Positions 33,968 through 40,966 of a stretch of 56,391 nt of DNA are shown piece by piece; positions within the stretch are counted from its first letter, which is position 1, and each line of letters begins with the position of its first letter. The DNA is taken from contig DEKJ01000025.1 of NCBI GenBank assembly GCA_002353825.1, forward strand, positions 1 to 56,391. Reading direction: 5' to 3'. The stretch is from Prevotella sp. UBA2725. GTDB taxonomy: Bacteria > Bacteroidota > Bacteroidia > Bacteroidales > Bacteroidaceae. A program made the position numbers and the translations under genes. Under the pieces are notes generated by a model. The model was not told the origin of the DNA. It saw nothing but the letters and a program-made list of their open reading frames with translations, and made no database searches.

Positions 33968-34987
33968 TCAATGTATTGCAGCCTCAGTAAACGCATCCAT
34001 GATAGCTGTTGGGCGATGGTTGTCGAAAGCTCCGAGAGGATATTGCCCCTCTAACTCGGGCGCCCAGTAGAACACACCATGACAATGACCGTCGCAGTTG
34101 TTCTTGGCTGCACTGATAACTGCTTCCATGATCTTCTTACCTTCAACCGGTTTCCTTGCTTCCGCACCCGTCTCTACAATCATGCACTCTGAACCGTATT
34201 TCTTATAGAGATGGCGAATATTTGCAGCAAAGTCCTTGACGGTACCCTGCCAGTCCTTCTCAAGTTTAGTCTGCACGTCCCAATAGGGATAGACACTCAG
34301 ACCGATCATATCCCAGTGCACACCATATTTCTTCAGTCCGTCGAAGATGAAGTCATAGCGTTTTTGGTCACAGCCACCATCAAGATGGATAATGACCTTT
34401 GCTTCGGGATAGACAGATTTTACAGCTTGATAACCAGTCTCTGTCAGTCCTGCATACTGCTCCATGTTATCCTCTGCCTTACCCATGGGCCAAAGGAATC
34501 CATGTGTAGTTTCATTGCCCACCTGTACCCATTTTACATCAATGTGGTTATCTTTCAGCAGTTGAAGTACGTCATGCGTATGCTCCCACAGTTTTGTCTT
34601 CATCTCACCATAACTGAGATATTGCCATTGAGCAGGGATTGTCTGTTTTCCGGGATCAGCCCACCAGTCACTATAGTGGAAGTCTATCATCACAGCCATC
34701 CCGTAATATTTTGCACGCTTTGCCATTTCAAGTACATCTTGCGCACCTGAGAATCCTCCACGGGGATTGACCCATACACGCAGACGGACGGCATTGAGAC
34801 CAAGTTCATGCATCAGTGCCGTGTTTTCACGAATCTCGCCCTTACTGTTATAGAGTTTTTCACCTCTTGCTTCCAACTCTGTCGTACCACTGATATCAGC
34901 ACCAAGCCAAAAGTCTTGCTTGCCTTGACCATAAACAATGGCCGTGACAGAAAGCGCAACGAATAATAGTATTGTTCTGATCATCAT
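33968..34987 (-). CDS. GH53 endo-beta-1,4-galactanase
   Basis: 339 residues. A signal peptide (IRTILLFVALSVTAIVYGQG) is followed by the GH53 TIM barrel. Markers: WLGADISGTTELEARG, AVRLRVWVNPRGGFSG, VMIDFHYSDWWADPGKQ, acid/base Glu in VQVGNETTHGFLWP, and the nucleophile Glu in CMIVETGAEA. The enzyme cuts galactan in plant-derived arabinogalactan, fitting a gut or rumen plant-fibre degrader. There is no SusC/D pair nearby, so it is an isolated carbohydrase cargo gene. It shares one base with the nitroreductase gene. Confidence 0.93.
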   Translation of the reverse strand: MMIRTILLFVALSVTAIVYGQGKQDFWLGADISGTTELEARGEKLYNSKGEIRENTALMHELGLNAVRLRVWVNPRGGFSGAQDVLEMAKRAKYYGMAVMIDFHYSDWWADPGKQTIPAQWQYLSYGEMKTKLWEHTHDVLQLLKDNHIDVKWVQVGNETTHGFLWPMGKAEDNMEQYAGLTETGYQAVKSVYPEAKVIIHLDGGCDQKRYDFIFDGLKKYGVHWDMIGLSVYPYWDVQTKLEKDWQGTVKDFAANIRHLYKKYGSECMIVETGAEARKPVEGKKIMEAVISAAKNNCDGHCHGVFYWAPELEGQYPLGAFDNHRPTAIMDAFTEAAIH

Positions 34988-35496
34988 TATATTTCTTCCA
35001 CTATTTCATGGATGTCTTTGCGGACTTTCTCCGGATGAGGGCAATCGGGAGAAATGTGACCAATAGGGATGATAGCTACAGCTTCAAAGCCTTCAACTGG
35101 AAAGAGACGCTTGACGGCAGCAACATCGTAGTTGCACACCCAACATGTGCCAAGCCCACGGTCAGCTGCTGCAAGACAAAGATGTTCCACGGCAATACCA
35201 AGATCAATGTCGCCATGAGGCTTGTTGTCTTCCGGCCGTACCCAGCAGCCATTGGTATTCTTCATTGCCAGCACGTACATTGGTGCCTGTGCAAACCAAG
35301 GGCGGTTGTAGCACTGCCTAATCTTAGCCTTCGCCTCTTCAGAAGTGATAAGTAGAAACTTCCAAGGCTGAAAGTTGTGTGCGGAAGGTGCCAGTCTCAC
35401 ACATTCCATAATATATTCAATATCAACTTTGCTGACAGGCTCGTTCGTGTATCTACGTACAGAGAACCTTTTGGTTGCTAATTCTTTGAAGTCCAT
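34987..35496 (-). CDS. Nitroreductase family protein
   Basis: 169 residues. FMN-binding patterns are visible: KRFSVRRYTNEPVSK at the start, RLAPSAHNFQPWKFLLI at about 33-49, and AAADRGLGTCWVCNYD near 110-125. The closing IPIGHISPDCPHPEK is typical. It reduces nitro compounds or quinones with NAD(P)H. Downstream gene GH53 overlaps by one base, so both are probably transcribed together from the TACCTTTG at 35518. Short length fits the small nitroreductase subgroup. Confidence 0.92.
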   Translation of the reverse strand: MDFKELATKRFSVRRYTNEPVSKVDIEYIMECVRLAPSAHNFQPWKFLLITSEEAKAKIRQCYNRPWFAQAPMYVLAMKNTNGCWVRPEDNKPHGDIDLGIAVEHLCLAAADRGLGTCWVCNYDVAAVKRLFPVEGFEAVAIIPIGHISPDCPHPEKVRKDIHEIVEEI

Positions 35497-35517
35497 ATGC
35501 TATAGAATTGATTATCG

Positions 35518-35525
35518 CAAAGGTA
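35518..35525 (-). promoter_or_regulatory. -7 element (TACCTTTG) upstream of nitroreductase
   Basis: CAAAGGTA on the plus strand. It lies 21 bases before the ATG at 35496. The nearest TTG is 14 bases from it, too short a spacer. Confidence 0.5.
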
Positions 35526-35543
35526 CTACTTTCCAATGACAAA

Positions 35544-35735
35544 TCACTCCTCCGGCATACACATACACAGGATGATATATACGATGATACCGCTGAAGGC
35601 TGTGCCGAATGTCAGCAGAATATACACTAACCGCACGATTGCTGGATCCCAGCCGAAGTAGTTTGCTATGCCGCCACACACACCTGCAAGCCATTTGTCC
35701 GTTCTTGATCTTGTCAGTCTTTTACCGTTTGCCAT
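35544..35735 (-). CDS. PspC-domain membrane protein
   Basis: 63 residues, the whole of a PspC domain: RLTRSRTDKWLAGVCGGIAN, then a YFGWDPAIVRLVYILL helix and a second membrane helix to the end (AFSGIIVYIILCMCMPEE). PspC domains sense or report envelope stress. Its own -7 element lies at 35771. No psp operon partners are seen. Confidence 0.93.
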   Translation of the reverse strand: MANGKRLTRSRTDKWLAGVCGGIANYFGWDPAIVRLVYILLTFGTAFSGIIVYIILCMCMPEE

Positions 35736-35770
35736 AGATAGTTCTTAAGAGATTTTATTAATTTCAACGC

Positions 35771-35778
35771 CAAAGGTA
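35771..35778 (-). promoter_or_regulatory. -7 element (TACCTTTG) upstream of PspC gene
   Basis: CAAAGGTA on the plus strand, 35 bases before the ATG at 35735. No TTG at the ideal spacing. Confidence 0.5.
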
Positions 35779-35820
35779 CAACAATCCACTGAAAAAGACG
35801 AAGAGGACGGCCAAAATAAT

Positions 35821-36306
35821 TCAGAACCGCTTCTTCAAGAAAGGCTTCCAGGTCTTCACTTGGTACACAATTCTCTCAACACCTTGCTTGCAGTTAGCTG
35901 GGAAGTAGAAAGTGAGGACATACCAATGATCTTCGTGGCGAACACAATGACGAATGAACTCATAACCGTCCAAGCGTTCAACGGAACCGGAATCTATCGT
36001 CTCCAAAGCGTTCTTGTCGTGAAGAAAATCTTTAGGTTTCACCTCTGCCTCCAGCACAAGGTTGGTGTTGTCACGATAGGAGAAGCGCACATTCCCTTTC
36101 TTCTCGTCAACTTCTTCCTTATCAAAGAACGATGGGTATTTGACGGAGTAACCATACTGAGGATCAATATACGTATCGAACTCAGCAAAAGGCATGGCAT
36201 CCCTCAACTGCTCCGGAAAAGTTCGGGCGTCCCCGTCATAATTGAGAGCGACAAACACTGTACTGCCAAAAAGCAGGATAAATATAAAGGGTAAAATCTT
36301 CCGCAT
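35821..36306 (-). CDS. Exported hypothetical protein (161 aa)
   Basis: 161 residues. The N-terminal hydrophobic segment (KILPFIFILLFGSTVFVALN) is a signal peptide or anchor. The mature part is beta-rich, with aromatic strands (PQYGYSVKYPSFFDKEEVDE; DHWYVLTFYFPAN). This resembles PsbP/SRPBCC-like or DcrB-like envelope proteins in style, but the family is not recognised. It has a TAACTTTG element at 36347. It is the last gene of the cargo block before the peptidoglycan hydrolase module. Confidence 0.65.
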   Translation of the reverse strand: MRKILPFIFILLFGSTVFVALNYDGDARTFPEQLRDAMPFAEFDTYIDPQYGYSVKYPSFFDKEEVDEKKGNVRFSYRDNTNLVLEAEVKPKDFLHDKNALETIDSGSVERLDGYEFIRHCVRHEDHWYVLTFYFPANCKQGVERIVYQVKTWKPFLKKRF

Positions 36307-36346
36307 CTGTTTCCGTTCTAACTCATATTAGTTCTGTATGACATTG

Positions 36347-36354
36347 CAAAGTTA
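36347..36354 (-). promoter_or_regulatory. -7 element (TAACTTTG) for the 161-aa gene
   Basis: CAAAGTTA on the plus strand, 40 bases before the ATG at 36306. It sits in the only gap (36307-36432) between the cargo block and the hydrolase module. Confidence 0.55.
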
Positions 36355-36432
36355 GTGGAAAAGATGAAGAAGAGTCAATTTCTTAACTGACATTAGGCTG
36401 ACATCTGCTGAATCAGTACTTATCAGCCATGC

Positions 36433-36573
36433 TTACCACCCGTAGAACTTAGCGCCATCATCGCACTCTTTCTCCCACCACGACTTGCCGGAGTAAGAGC
36501 GACGCTTCTTTTTCTTGTCTTGGTTCCCTGAGCAGATGAGCATGAGGAACAGGATAATGAGTATTGGTCCCAT
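36433..36573 (-). CDS. 46-residue membrane-anchored small protein
   Basis: A clean minus-strand frame from the ATG at 36573 to TAA at 36433. It encodes a hydrophobic N-terminal segment (MGPILIILFLMLICSG), a basic KKKKRRS stretch, and a Trp-rich end (KSWWEKECDDGAKFYGW). It starts 12 bases after the M23 peptidase gene on the same strand, with the ATATCA-like leader seen elsewhere. It is probably part of the hydrolase operon. Function unknown; the Trp- and Cys-containing end is the notable part. Confidence 0.6.
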   Translation of the reverse strand: MGPILIILFLMLICSGNQDKKKKRRSYSGKSWWEKECDDGAKFYGW

Positions 36574-36584
36574 ATCAATGAGTG

Positions 36585-37253
36585 TTATTGGTTAGACATA
36601 TAATCCAGTAGCTTGTCACTGACGAAGCCAAGAATGATCATTGGATCGAAGTACTTTCCCTTCTGTCTGCCGTCCCACAGCCTGCAACTGATGTGAAGGT
36701 GCGGGCCTGTCGTCCGCCTGCCGGTGTTGCCGCTGATGGCGATGCCGTCTCCGGCATTGACATGCTGTCCGACTCTCACTCGGATCTTTGACAGATGCAG
36801 ATAGGAACAGACGCAGACGCCATGGTTGATGGTGACGTAATAGCCTCCGTTGGTGGAGTAGGACGCAGCGGTGACGATCCCGGGCAGCATCGAGAACACA
36901 TCCTCGTATGATGCTTTCAGGTCAAGTCCGTTGTGCATCCGCCTTTTCCGTCTGTCCATTGGGTCTTTCCGAATCCCGAAGAGAGAACTCACCTTGATCG
37001 ACCTGAGCGGCAGTGACACTGTCGGCATCACGAGCTTCAGCGTGTCGGCAGGCACCTCGGCTATCTCGCTCTCATCCATCTCGTCATCCAGAGAGTCTGC
37101 ATCAAGCATATTCTTTCCCTTGGATAGCTCCTTCCTATGATGGTTTCCACCGATGCCATAGAAAGGGTAATCCTTCGAGGTCTGAGCATGACACAACATG
37201 CATGAAATCAAGCAGTAAAGAGCAATGAAAGCCAGTCGTCTCTCCATGTACAA
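36585..37253 (-). CDS. Exported M23 peptidoglycan endopeptidase
   Basis: 222 residues from 37253, or 220 from the ATG at 37247. A signal peptide (RRLAFIALYCLISCMLCHAQ) is followed by a linker and an M23 (LytM) domain from about 95. Zinc ligands and catalytic residues are complete: RRMHNGLDLKA (HxxxD), CSYLHLSKIRVRVGQHV, and GRRTTGPHLHISCRL (HxH). It cuts peptide cross-links, probably to let the mating channel through the wall. It is 51 bases after a glucosaminidase gene on the same strand, so the two form an exported lytic pair. Confidence 0.92.
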   Translation of the reverse strand: MYMERRLAFIALYCLISCMLCHAQTSKDYPFYGIGGNHHRKELSKGKNMLDADSLDDEMDESEIAEVPADTLKLVMPTVSLPLRSIKVSSLFGIRKDPMDRRKRRMHNGLDLKASYEDVFSMLPGIVTAASYSTNGGYYVTINHGVCVCSYLHLSKIRVRVGQHVNAGDGIAISGNTGRRTTGPHLHISCRLWDGRQKGKYFDPMIILGFVSDKLLDYMSNQ

Positions 37254-37304
37254 AGTTACAAAAAATCACTGAGATTATCAAATTATTGAGCAAGAAAAAG
37301 AGCC

Positions 37305-37967
37305 TCAATTCTTGAAAAGATCACGGTAAAGTTTGTTGGCTATCTTGGCTACTTTACGGATGTACCCCGGATCCTCTGCATAGCGTATACGTTTGAGAAA
37401 AGCAAGGTAGTTACCGCCTTTGTAGCGATGTTGGATAAACTTCTTATAGCCAATGACACTGTCCTCCCACCGATGGAACCGGTAATATTCCTTCTTCCGA
37501 CTGTTGTAGAGTCCGAACAGATTGTTATAGTTCTTGCAGACATTGCTTTTGAAGTTACCCGTCTCCAGCACAGCCTGGGCAAGGACATACAACTGGTTGG
37601 ACAGTCCTGCCTCCCCAAGCACAAGGATCAGGTTCTCCATCGTCAGCTCATGACTGTCACCTTCATACAATCGCATGCCTTTACCTCCATCCCGCTTGTG
37701 TTCTCTTGCCTCGTATTCATTCACCAATTTTTCAAGCACCTCTACGGACAGACCCTTGAAAGGATTGAGATTGATGCCAACAGAATCATCCTCCAAAGTC
37801 TTTTCAGGCGGACTATCAGCATCATCAAGTTCAGCTTCAGCCTCGATTAAAGGATCAACAAACACACACTCTCCCGAAGTGAATTGTTCTTCGGGACACT
37901 CTGCTGCATATATCCGCCCGGGCAGTAGCATGAAGACGGACAATAAAATGGTAAGTATCGCTTTCAT
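37305..37967 (-). CDS. Exported glucosaminidase (GH73-like)
   Basis: 220 residues. A signal peptide (KAILTILLSVFMLLPGRIYA) is followed by an acidic region. The glucosaminidase domain starts at about 120: LYVLAQAVLETGNFKSNVCK with the likely catalytic Glu, YNNLFGLYNSRKKEYYRF, then YIRKVAKIANKLYRDLF at the end. It should cut the glycan backbone of peptidoglycan. It shares its role with the N-terminal part of the gene at 50258. First gene of the minus-strand hydrolase unit, with TAACTTTG at 37973. Confidence 0.85.
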   Translation of the reverse strand: MKAILTILLSVFMLLPGRIYAAECPEEQFTSGECVFVDPLIEAEAELDDADSPPEKTLEDDSVGINLNPFKGLSVEVLEKLVNEYEAREHKRDGGKGMRLYEGDSHELTMENLILVLGEAGLSNQLYVLAQAVLETGNFKSNVCKNYNNLFGLYNSRKKEYYRFHRWEDSVIGYKKFIQHRYKGGNYLAFLKRIRYAEDPGYIRKVAKIANKLYRDLFKN

Positions 37968-37972
37968 GTTGG

Positions 37973-37980
37973 CAAAGTTA
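37973..37980 (-). promoter_or_regulatory. -7 element (TAACTTTG) for the hydrolase unit; near-leaderless
   Basis: CAAAGTTA on the plus strand ends five bases before the ATG (37965-37967). The predicted transcript would begin at or next to the start codon. Confidence 0.55.
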
Positions 37981-38045
37981 GGGAGGCAAGGCCGTCCGTC
38001 GTTGATAGGTAAGCGATTAACCGTCGATATTGGACAAAATGCTTT

Positions 38046-38105
38046 AATTGGTTCGATTGGCTTATCTCTATCGAACCAAATTAATGATTTTCAGTGATTT
38101 CGAAC
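38046..38105. promoter_or_regulatory. Inverted repeat in the divergent control region
   Basis: TTGGTTCGAT (38048-38057) and ATCGAACCAA (38070-38079) form a perfect 10-bp inverted repeat with a 12-base loop. With one bulged A the pairing extends through AATTAA. A further TCGAAC half-site lies at 38100-38105. The region separates the exported hydrolase unit (left) and the long plus-strand operon (right), so this is a likely operator for divergent control. Confidence 0.55.
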
Positions 38106-38146
38106 GATAATGACCACTGTTTTACTGACACCTATAGAAATCACCG

Positions 38147-38154
38147 TATTTTTG
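38147..38154 (+). promoter_or_regulatory. -7 element (TATTTTTG) of the plus-strand ICE operon
   Basis: TATTTTTG fits TAnnTTTG and lies 25 bases before the ATG at 38180. No TTG 20 bases upstream. Confidence 0.5.
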
Positions 38155-38179
38155 CCTCAAATTTTAAGACTCAAAGCAA

Positions 38180-39037
38180 ATGAATATGGGCGAAAAGATT
38201 TTCCATAGAGACGAATATCCATTCGATATCCTCGCCGACTTCGGTCTCAGTGAGGAGATGATTTACGATCTGCCGGACTATGTCCATACCATTATTGAGA
38301 TGGGTGGCAAGTCACCGTTGCTGCCGATAGCCATCGAGCAGCCTTTCGGAGTGACACGTGCCTATGCCAAGTTCTGCCTCCTTGAGACGGAAGATGGCTT
38401 AGACGTCCTCTTTACCCCGAAACTGAAGCAGGTCAATCTCGAGGCGTTCACAAAGTCCGATCAGAAGCGACTCCTTGAGGGCAAGGTCATCGTCACGGAC
38501 ATTGATGATGTGGTGAGGCAGATTGACGGTACCGAGGAGAGTCAGCGCATCCGTGCCTTTGTCCAGCTTGACAAAGACACCAATGATGTGGTCTATTCTC
38601 CGACACAGATCATCGGTCGTAACATCAGTGCTATCTGCACGGAGTATGAACTGACGGGCAAAGACCTGCAGTCGTTCTGGAACGGCAACCTCGTCACCGT
38701 TCTTACAGACAAGGAAGAAGGAGCCAAGGAACCGATAACCATTGGCGTAGACCTGTTCTCTGACAAGGGCATCATCGTCGTTCCCGGCACAGCAGAGCAG
38801 TGGGAGAACACTGTCCGACGTGTCATGCCCGAATACAGTTTCGGCAATGACGGTTGCTGGATCAACCGTAACGGACGCCTGTCCTATGTTCCCGAAGAGG
38901 AATTTGATGAGCAGATCCTTTCTGTCCTTGAGAAGCAGGCTGCCAAGAACGGTTTCTCTCCCGATACTGATGAACATGAACTCCTTCAGTATCAGGCAAA
39001 GCGTGAGGAGGAAACAGCCCAGCAGATTACCCGATAA
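38180..39037 (+). CDS. DUF4099/DUF3945-type ICE protein
   Basis: 285 residues from 38180 (an ATG at 38186 is possible). The N-terminal part fits DUF4099 (FDILADFGLSEEMIYDLPDY; ending SDQKRLLEGKVIV), followed by a stretch with YSPTQIIGRNISAICTEYEL and DLQSFWNGNLVTVLTDKEEG, typical of DUF3945 units. These proteins occur on Bacteroidetes ICEs near topoisomerase or primase genes. Function unknown. It is the first gene of an 18-kb plus-strand operon, downstream of the inverted repeat. Confidence 0.75.
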   Translation: MNMGEKIFHRDEYPFDILADFGLSEEMIYDLPDYVHTIIEMGGKSPLLPIAIEQPFGVTRAYAKFCLLETEDGLDVLFTPKLKQVNLEAFTKSDQKRLLEGKVIVTDIDDVVRQIDGTEESQRIRAFVQLDKDTNDVVYSPTQIIGRNISAICTEYELTGKDLQSFWNGNLVTVLTDKEEGAKEPITIGVDLFSDKGIIVVPGTAEQWENTVRRVMPEYSFGNDGCWINRNGRLSYVPEEEFDEQILSVLEKQAAKNGFSPDTDEHELLQYQAKREEETAQQITR

Positions 39038-39075
39038 TACCAATAATATCCGTAATACCATCAATACCTACGATT

Positions 39076-39291
39076 ATGGCAAAGAACTATCCCGACTACG
39101 ATATCCTCCGCGAGCAATATGAGGCCGGCAACATCTCTGCTGTCGACTTTGTCCTTCAGCAGTCTGAGGATATTGCAGAAGACTACAAGCGTTTCTGCAA
39201 GGATGAAGGCATCGACTATAACAGTCATAATGCCGCCTTGGCTTTCATGGATTTCCGTGAAGAACTCTTTGAAGAGAGCATCGAGTACTGA
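39076..39291 (+). CDS. Small acidic ICE protein (paralogue of 56095)
   Basis: 71 residues, acidic. DYKRFCKDEGID, then ALAFMDFREELFEESI. The gene at 56095 encodes EYEQYCKDENLD, then AKAFMDYRDQLFEEAM, so the two are paralogues over about 40 residues. I recall similar short proteins on other Bacteroidetes ICEs. Function unknown. It lies 38 bases after the DUF4099 gene. Confidence 0.75.
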   Translation: MAKNYPDYDILREQYEAGNISAVDFVLQQSEDIAEDYKRFCKDEGIDYNSHNAALAFMDFREELFEESIEY

Positions 39292-39313
39292 CTAAACCCT
39301 TAATCAAGATTCT

Positions 39314-40948
39314 ATGAGCATTCGTTCACAGGCATATTCAGCGATGGCTTACCGCGGTCAGGTCTCGCCCCAGCTCAACGACGTACTGCGTCGCAATGGC
39401 ATGACGGCAGCCCTTGCCGTAGAGGGCAACCAGCACAAACTGTTGGTACAAGGCCATGACTCACCGATGATGAGCTATGATATCACCCAGCAGCAGTTTG
39501 CCGCATTGGCGGAGGGTGGCACGAACTACTCCAACAAGAAAGCCTTCAATGTCTTCAACGGCATCGTAGGCCGTGACTTTGACGTTCCATCGTCTTTCGT
39601 TGCCGCCCGCAATGTCAATAGCCGGGTGGTCATGGGACTTCATGGCGTCCGCGACTCCGTGGATGCGCGTCCCCACGCTTTCGGTCCCGGGTTTCTTGAG
39701 TGGGGAGCGCGACAGCCTGGCTTTCATATCCGCCGCTTTGGCGATGTGCCGATGGTTGTCGAGCATGCCGACGGCCGTCTCCGTCCCGGTGAGCTCAAGG
39801 CCGGTGACTACGGCTATTACTATAAGGGCCAGCAGAAACAGGAGACGGATCCGCTGAAGGACATGCAGACCTATTTCCCACCAGTCCAGGTCCGTCCCCG
39901 TCCGGCTGAGCCCGCGGTTCCTTATAAGGAGGCTATTACCTCTGACGTCTATTTCACAAATGAGAAATGGCAAGAGGTGTTGTCCTCTCATGGCATCATC
40001 GTCGATGCCGACAAGAAGACACTTACCATTCAATCGACGAAGGCCCAGCAAGATTTCGTGTATGACCTGACGGATGACGAGGTCAAGAAACTGACGCAGA
40101 ACACCCTCAAGGGCAACAGTGTGCAGAATCGGCTCAACATCATCAACCGTGTCATCGGTGGTGACTTTGAGGAGCCTGTCACGAAGGCGATGCTCAACTC
40201 CAAGGAGCGTATCGCCATCAGTCTCAAGCCGGAGGTTGAACAGGAACTCATGCTGAAGGCACAACAAGCTTCCATGCAGCATACGGTCATTGCAGACCCA
40301 TTGAAAGACATGCACCAGGCCCCGTCCCTCAATCCCAATGACGGGTATGTCGATGGCAGCCGCCTCGAGGATTACAACGTGCGCAAGGGTTGGTTCCGCG
40401 AAGGCAAGCACGGCCGCGAAGTGGAGGTCGGTGACATCTGGGTGGAGAAGGCTCAGAAAGCAAAGGAACAGACTGAACAACAGAAAAAAGACAATGCCAA
40501 GAAACAGGACGAGGGTAAGGAAGAAAAACTCACCTATCGTATGTGTGCTGTCATCAATGGTGAGGTCGTCTCCCATGAGATCAGCAAGAAGCAGTACGAC
40601 AAGTTCATGGCGGTCGATGACTATCAGCGCCAACGCATGATGTCAAAGGTCTTCGGAGAGGTCGATATGAAGACCCGTCCGGAGATGCGTCAGGGCTTCA
40701 ACCTCGGCGCATTCATGGCAGCCGGCCTCACGGCAGTAAGAGAAGCCACCTTCGTCGGGGCCGATATCGCCCACAATGTCGAGCATATCAAGCATCCGCA
40801 TTCCGGCCCCGAGCTCTACCAGGAAGTCCACGGCACCGGCAGGATCTATGTCAAGCCGGGTGTCGACTCTCCTCAGAACATCGCCGAGCGTGCCTTCGAG
40901 GCCGGTCTCAATGCCGGTATCCATGAGGGCATGGGACGTGGCCGTTAA
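39314..40948 (+). CDS. ICE protein with three internal repeats
   Basis: 544 residues, no signal peptide. About 85-residue units are visible at 24-110 and 219-306 and a shorter one at 405-452. Each has a strand pair, a YDIT..QF / YDLT..EV / HEIS..QY motif and a helical end with IVGRDF or VIGGDF. DPLKDM linkers occur at 179-184 and 328-333. The C-terminal part is Gly- and His-rich and ends GMGRGR. Related units are seen in the ArdC/MutS fusion at 48248. Possibly a scaffold or nucleic-acid-handling protein; I do not recognise a named family. Confidence 0.7.
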   Translation: MSIRSQAYSAMAYRGQVSPQLNDVLRRNGMTAALAVEGNQHKLLVQGHDSPMMSYDITQQQFAALAEGGTNYSNKKAFNVFNGIVGRDFDVPSSFVAARNVNSRVVMGLHGVRDSVDARPHAFGPGFLEWGARQPGFHIRRFGDVPMVVEHADGRLRPGELKAGDYGYYYKGQQKQETDPLKDMQTYFPPVQVRPRPAEPAVPYKEAITSDVYFTNEKWQEVLSSHGIIVDADKKTLTIQSTKAQQDFVYDLTDDEVKKLTQNTLKGNSVQNRLNIINRVIGGDFEEPVTKAMLNSKERIAISLKPEVEQELMLKAQQASMQHTVIADPLKDMHQAPSLNPNDGYVDGSRLEDYNVRKGWFREGKHGREVEVGDIWVEKAQKAKEQTEQQKKDNAKKQDEGKEEKLTYRMCAVINGEVVSHEISKKQYDKFMAVDDYQRQRMMSKVFGEVDMKTRPEMRQGFNLGAFMAAGLTAVREATFVGADIAHNVEHIKHPHSGPELYQEVHGTGRIYVKPGVDSPQNIAERAFEAGLNAGIHEGMGRGR

Positions 40949-40966
40949 CCTACAATATTACAGAAG

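Noticed and set aside
39461..40633. A 390-codon minus-strand open frame opposite the triple-repeat protein gene
   Set aside because: It mirrors the plus-strand gene's codon structure, has leucine- and valine-rich shadow composition, no promoter and no family match.
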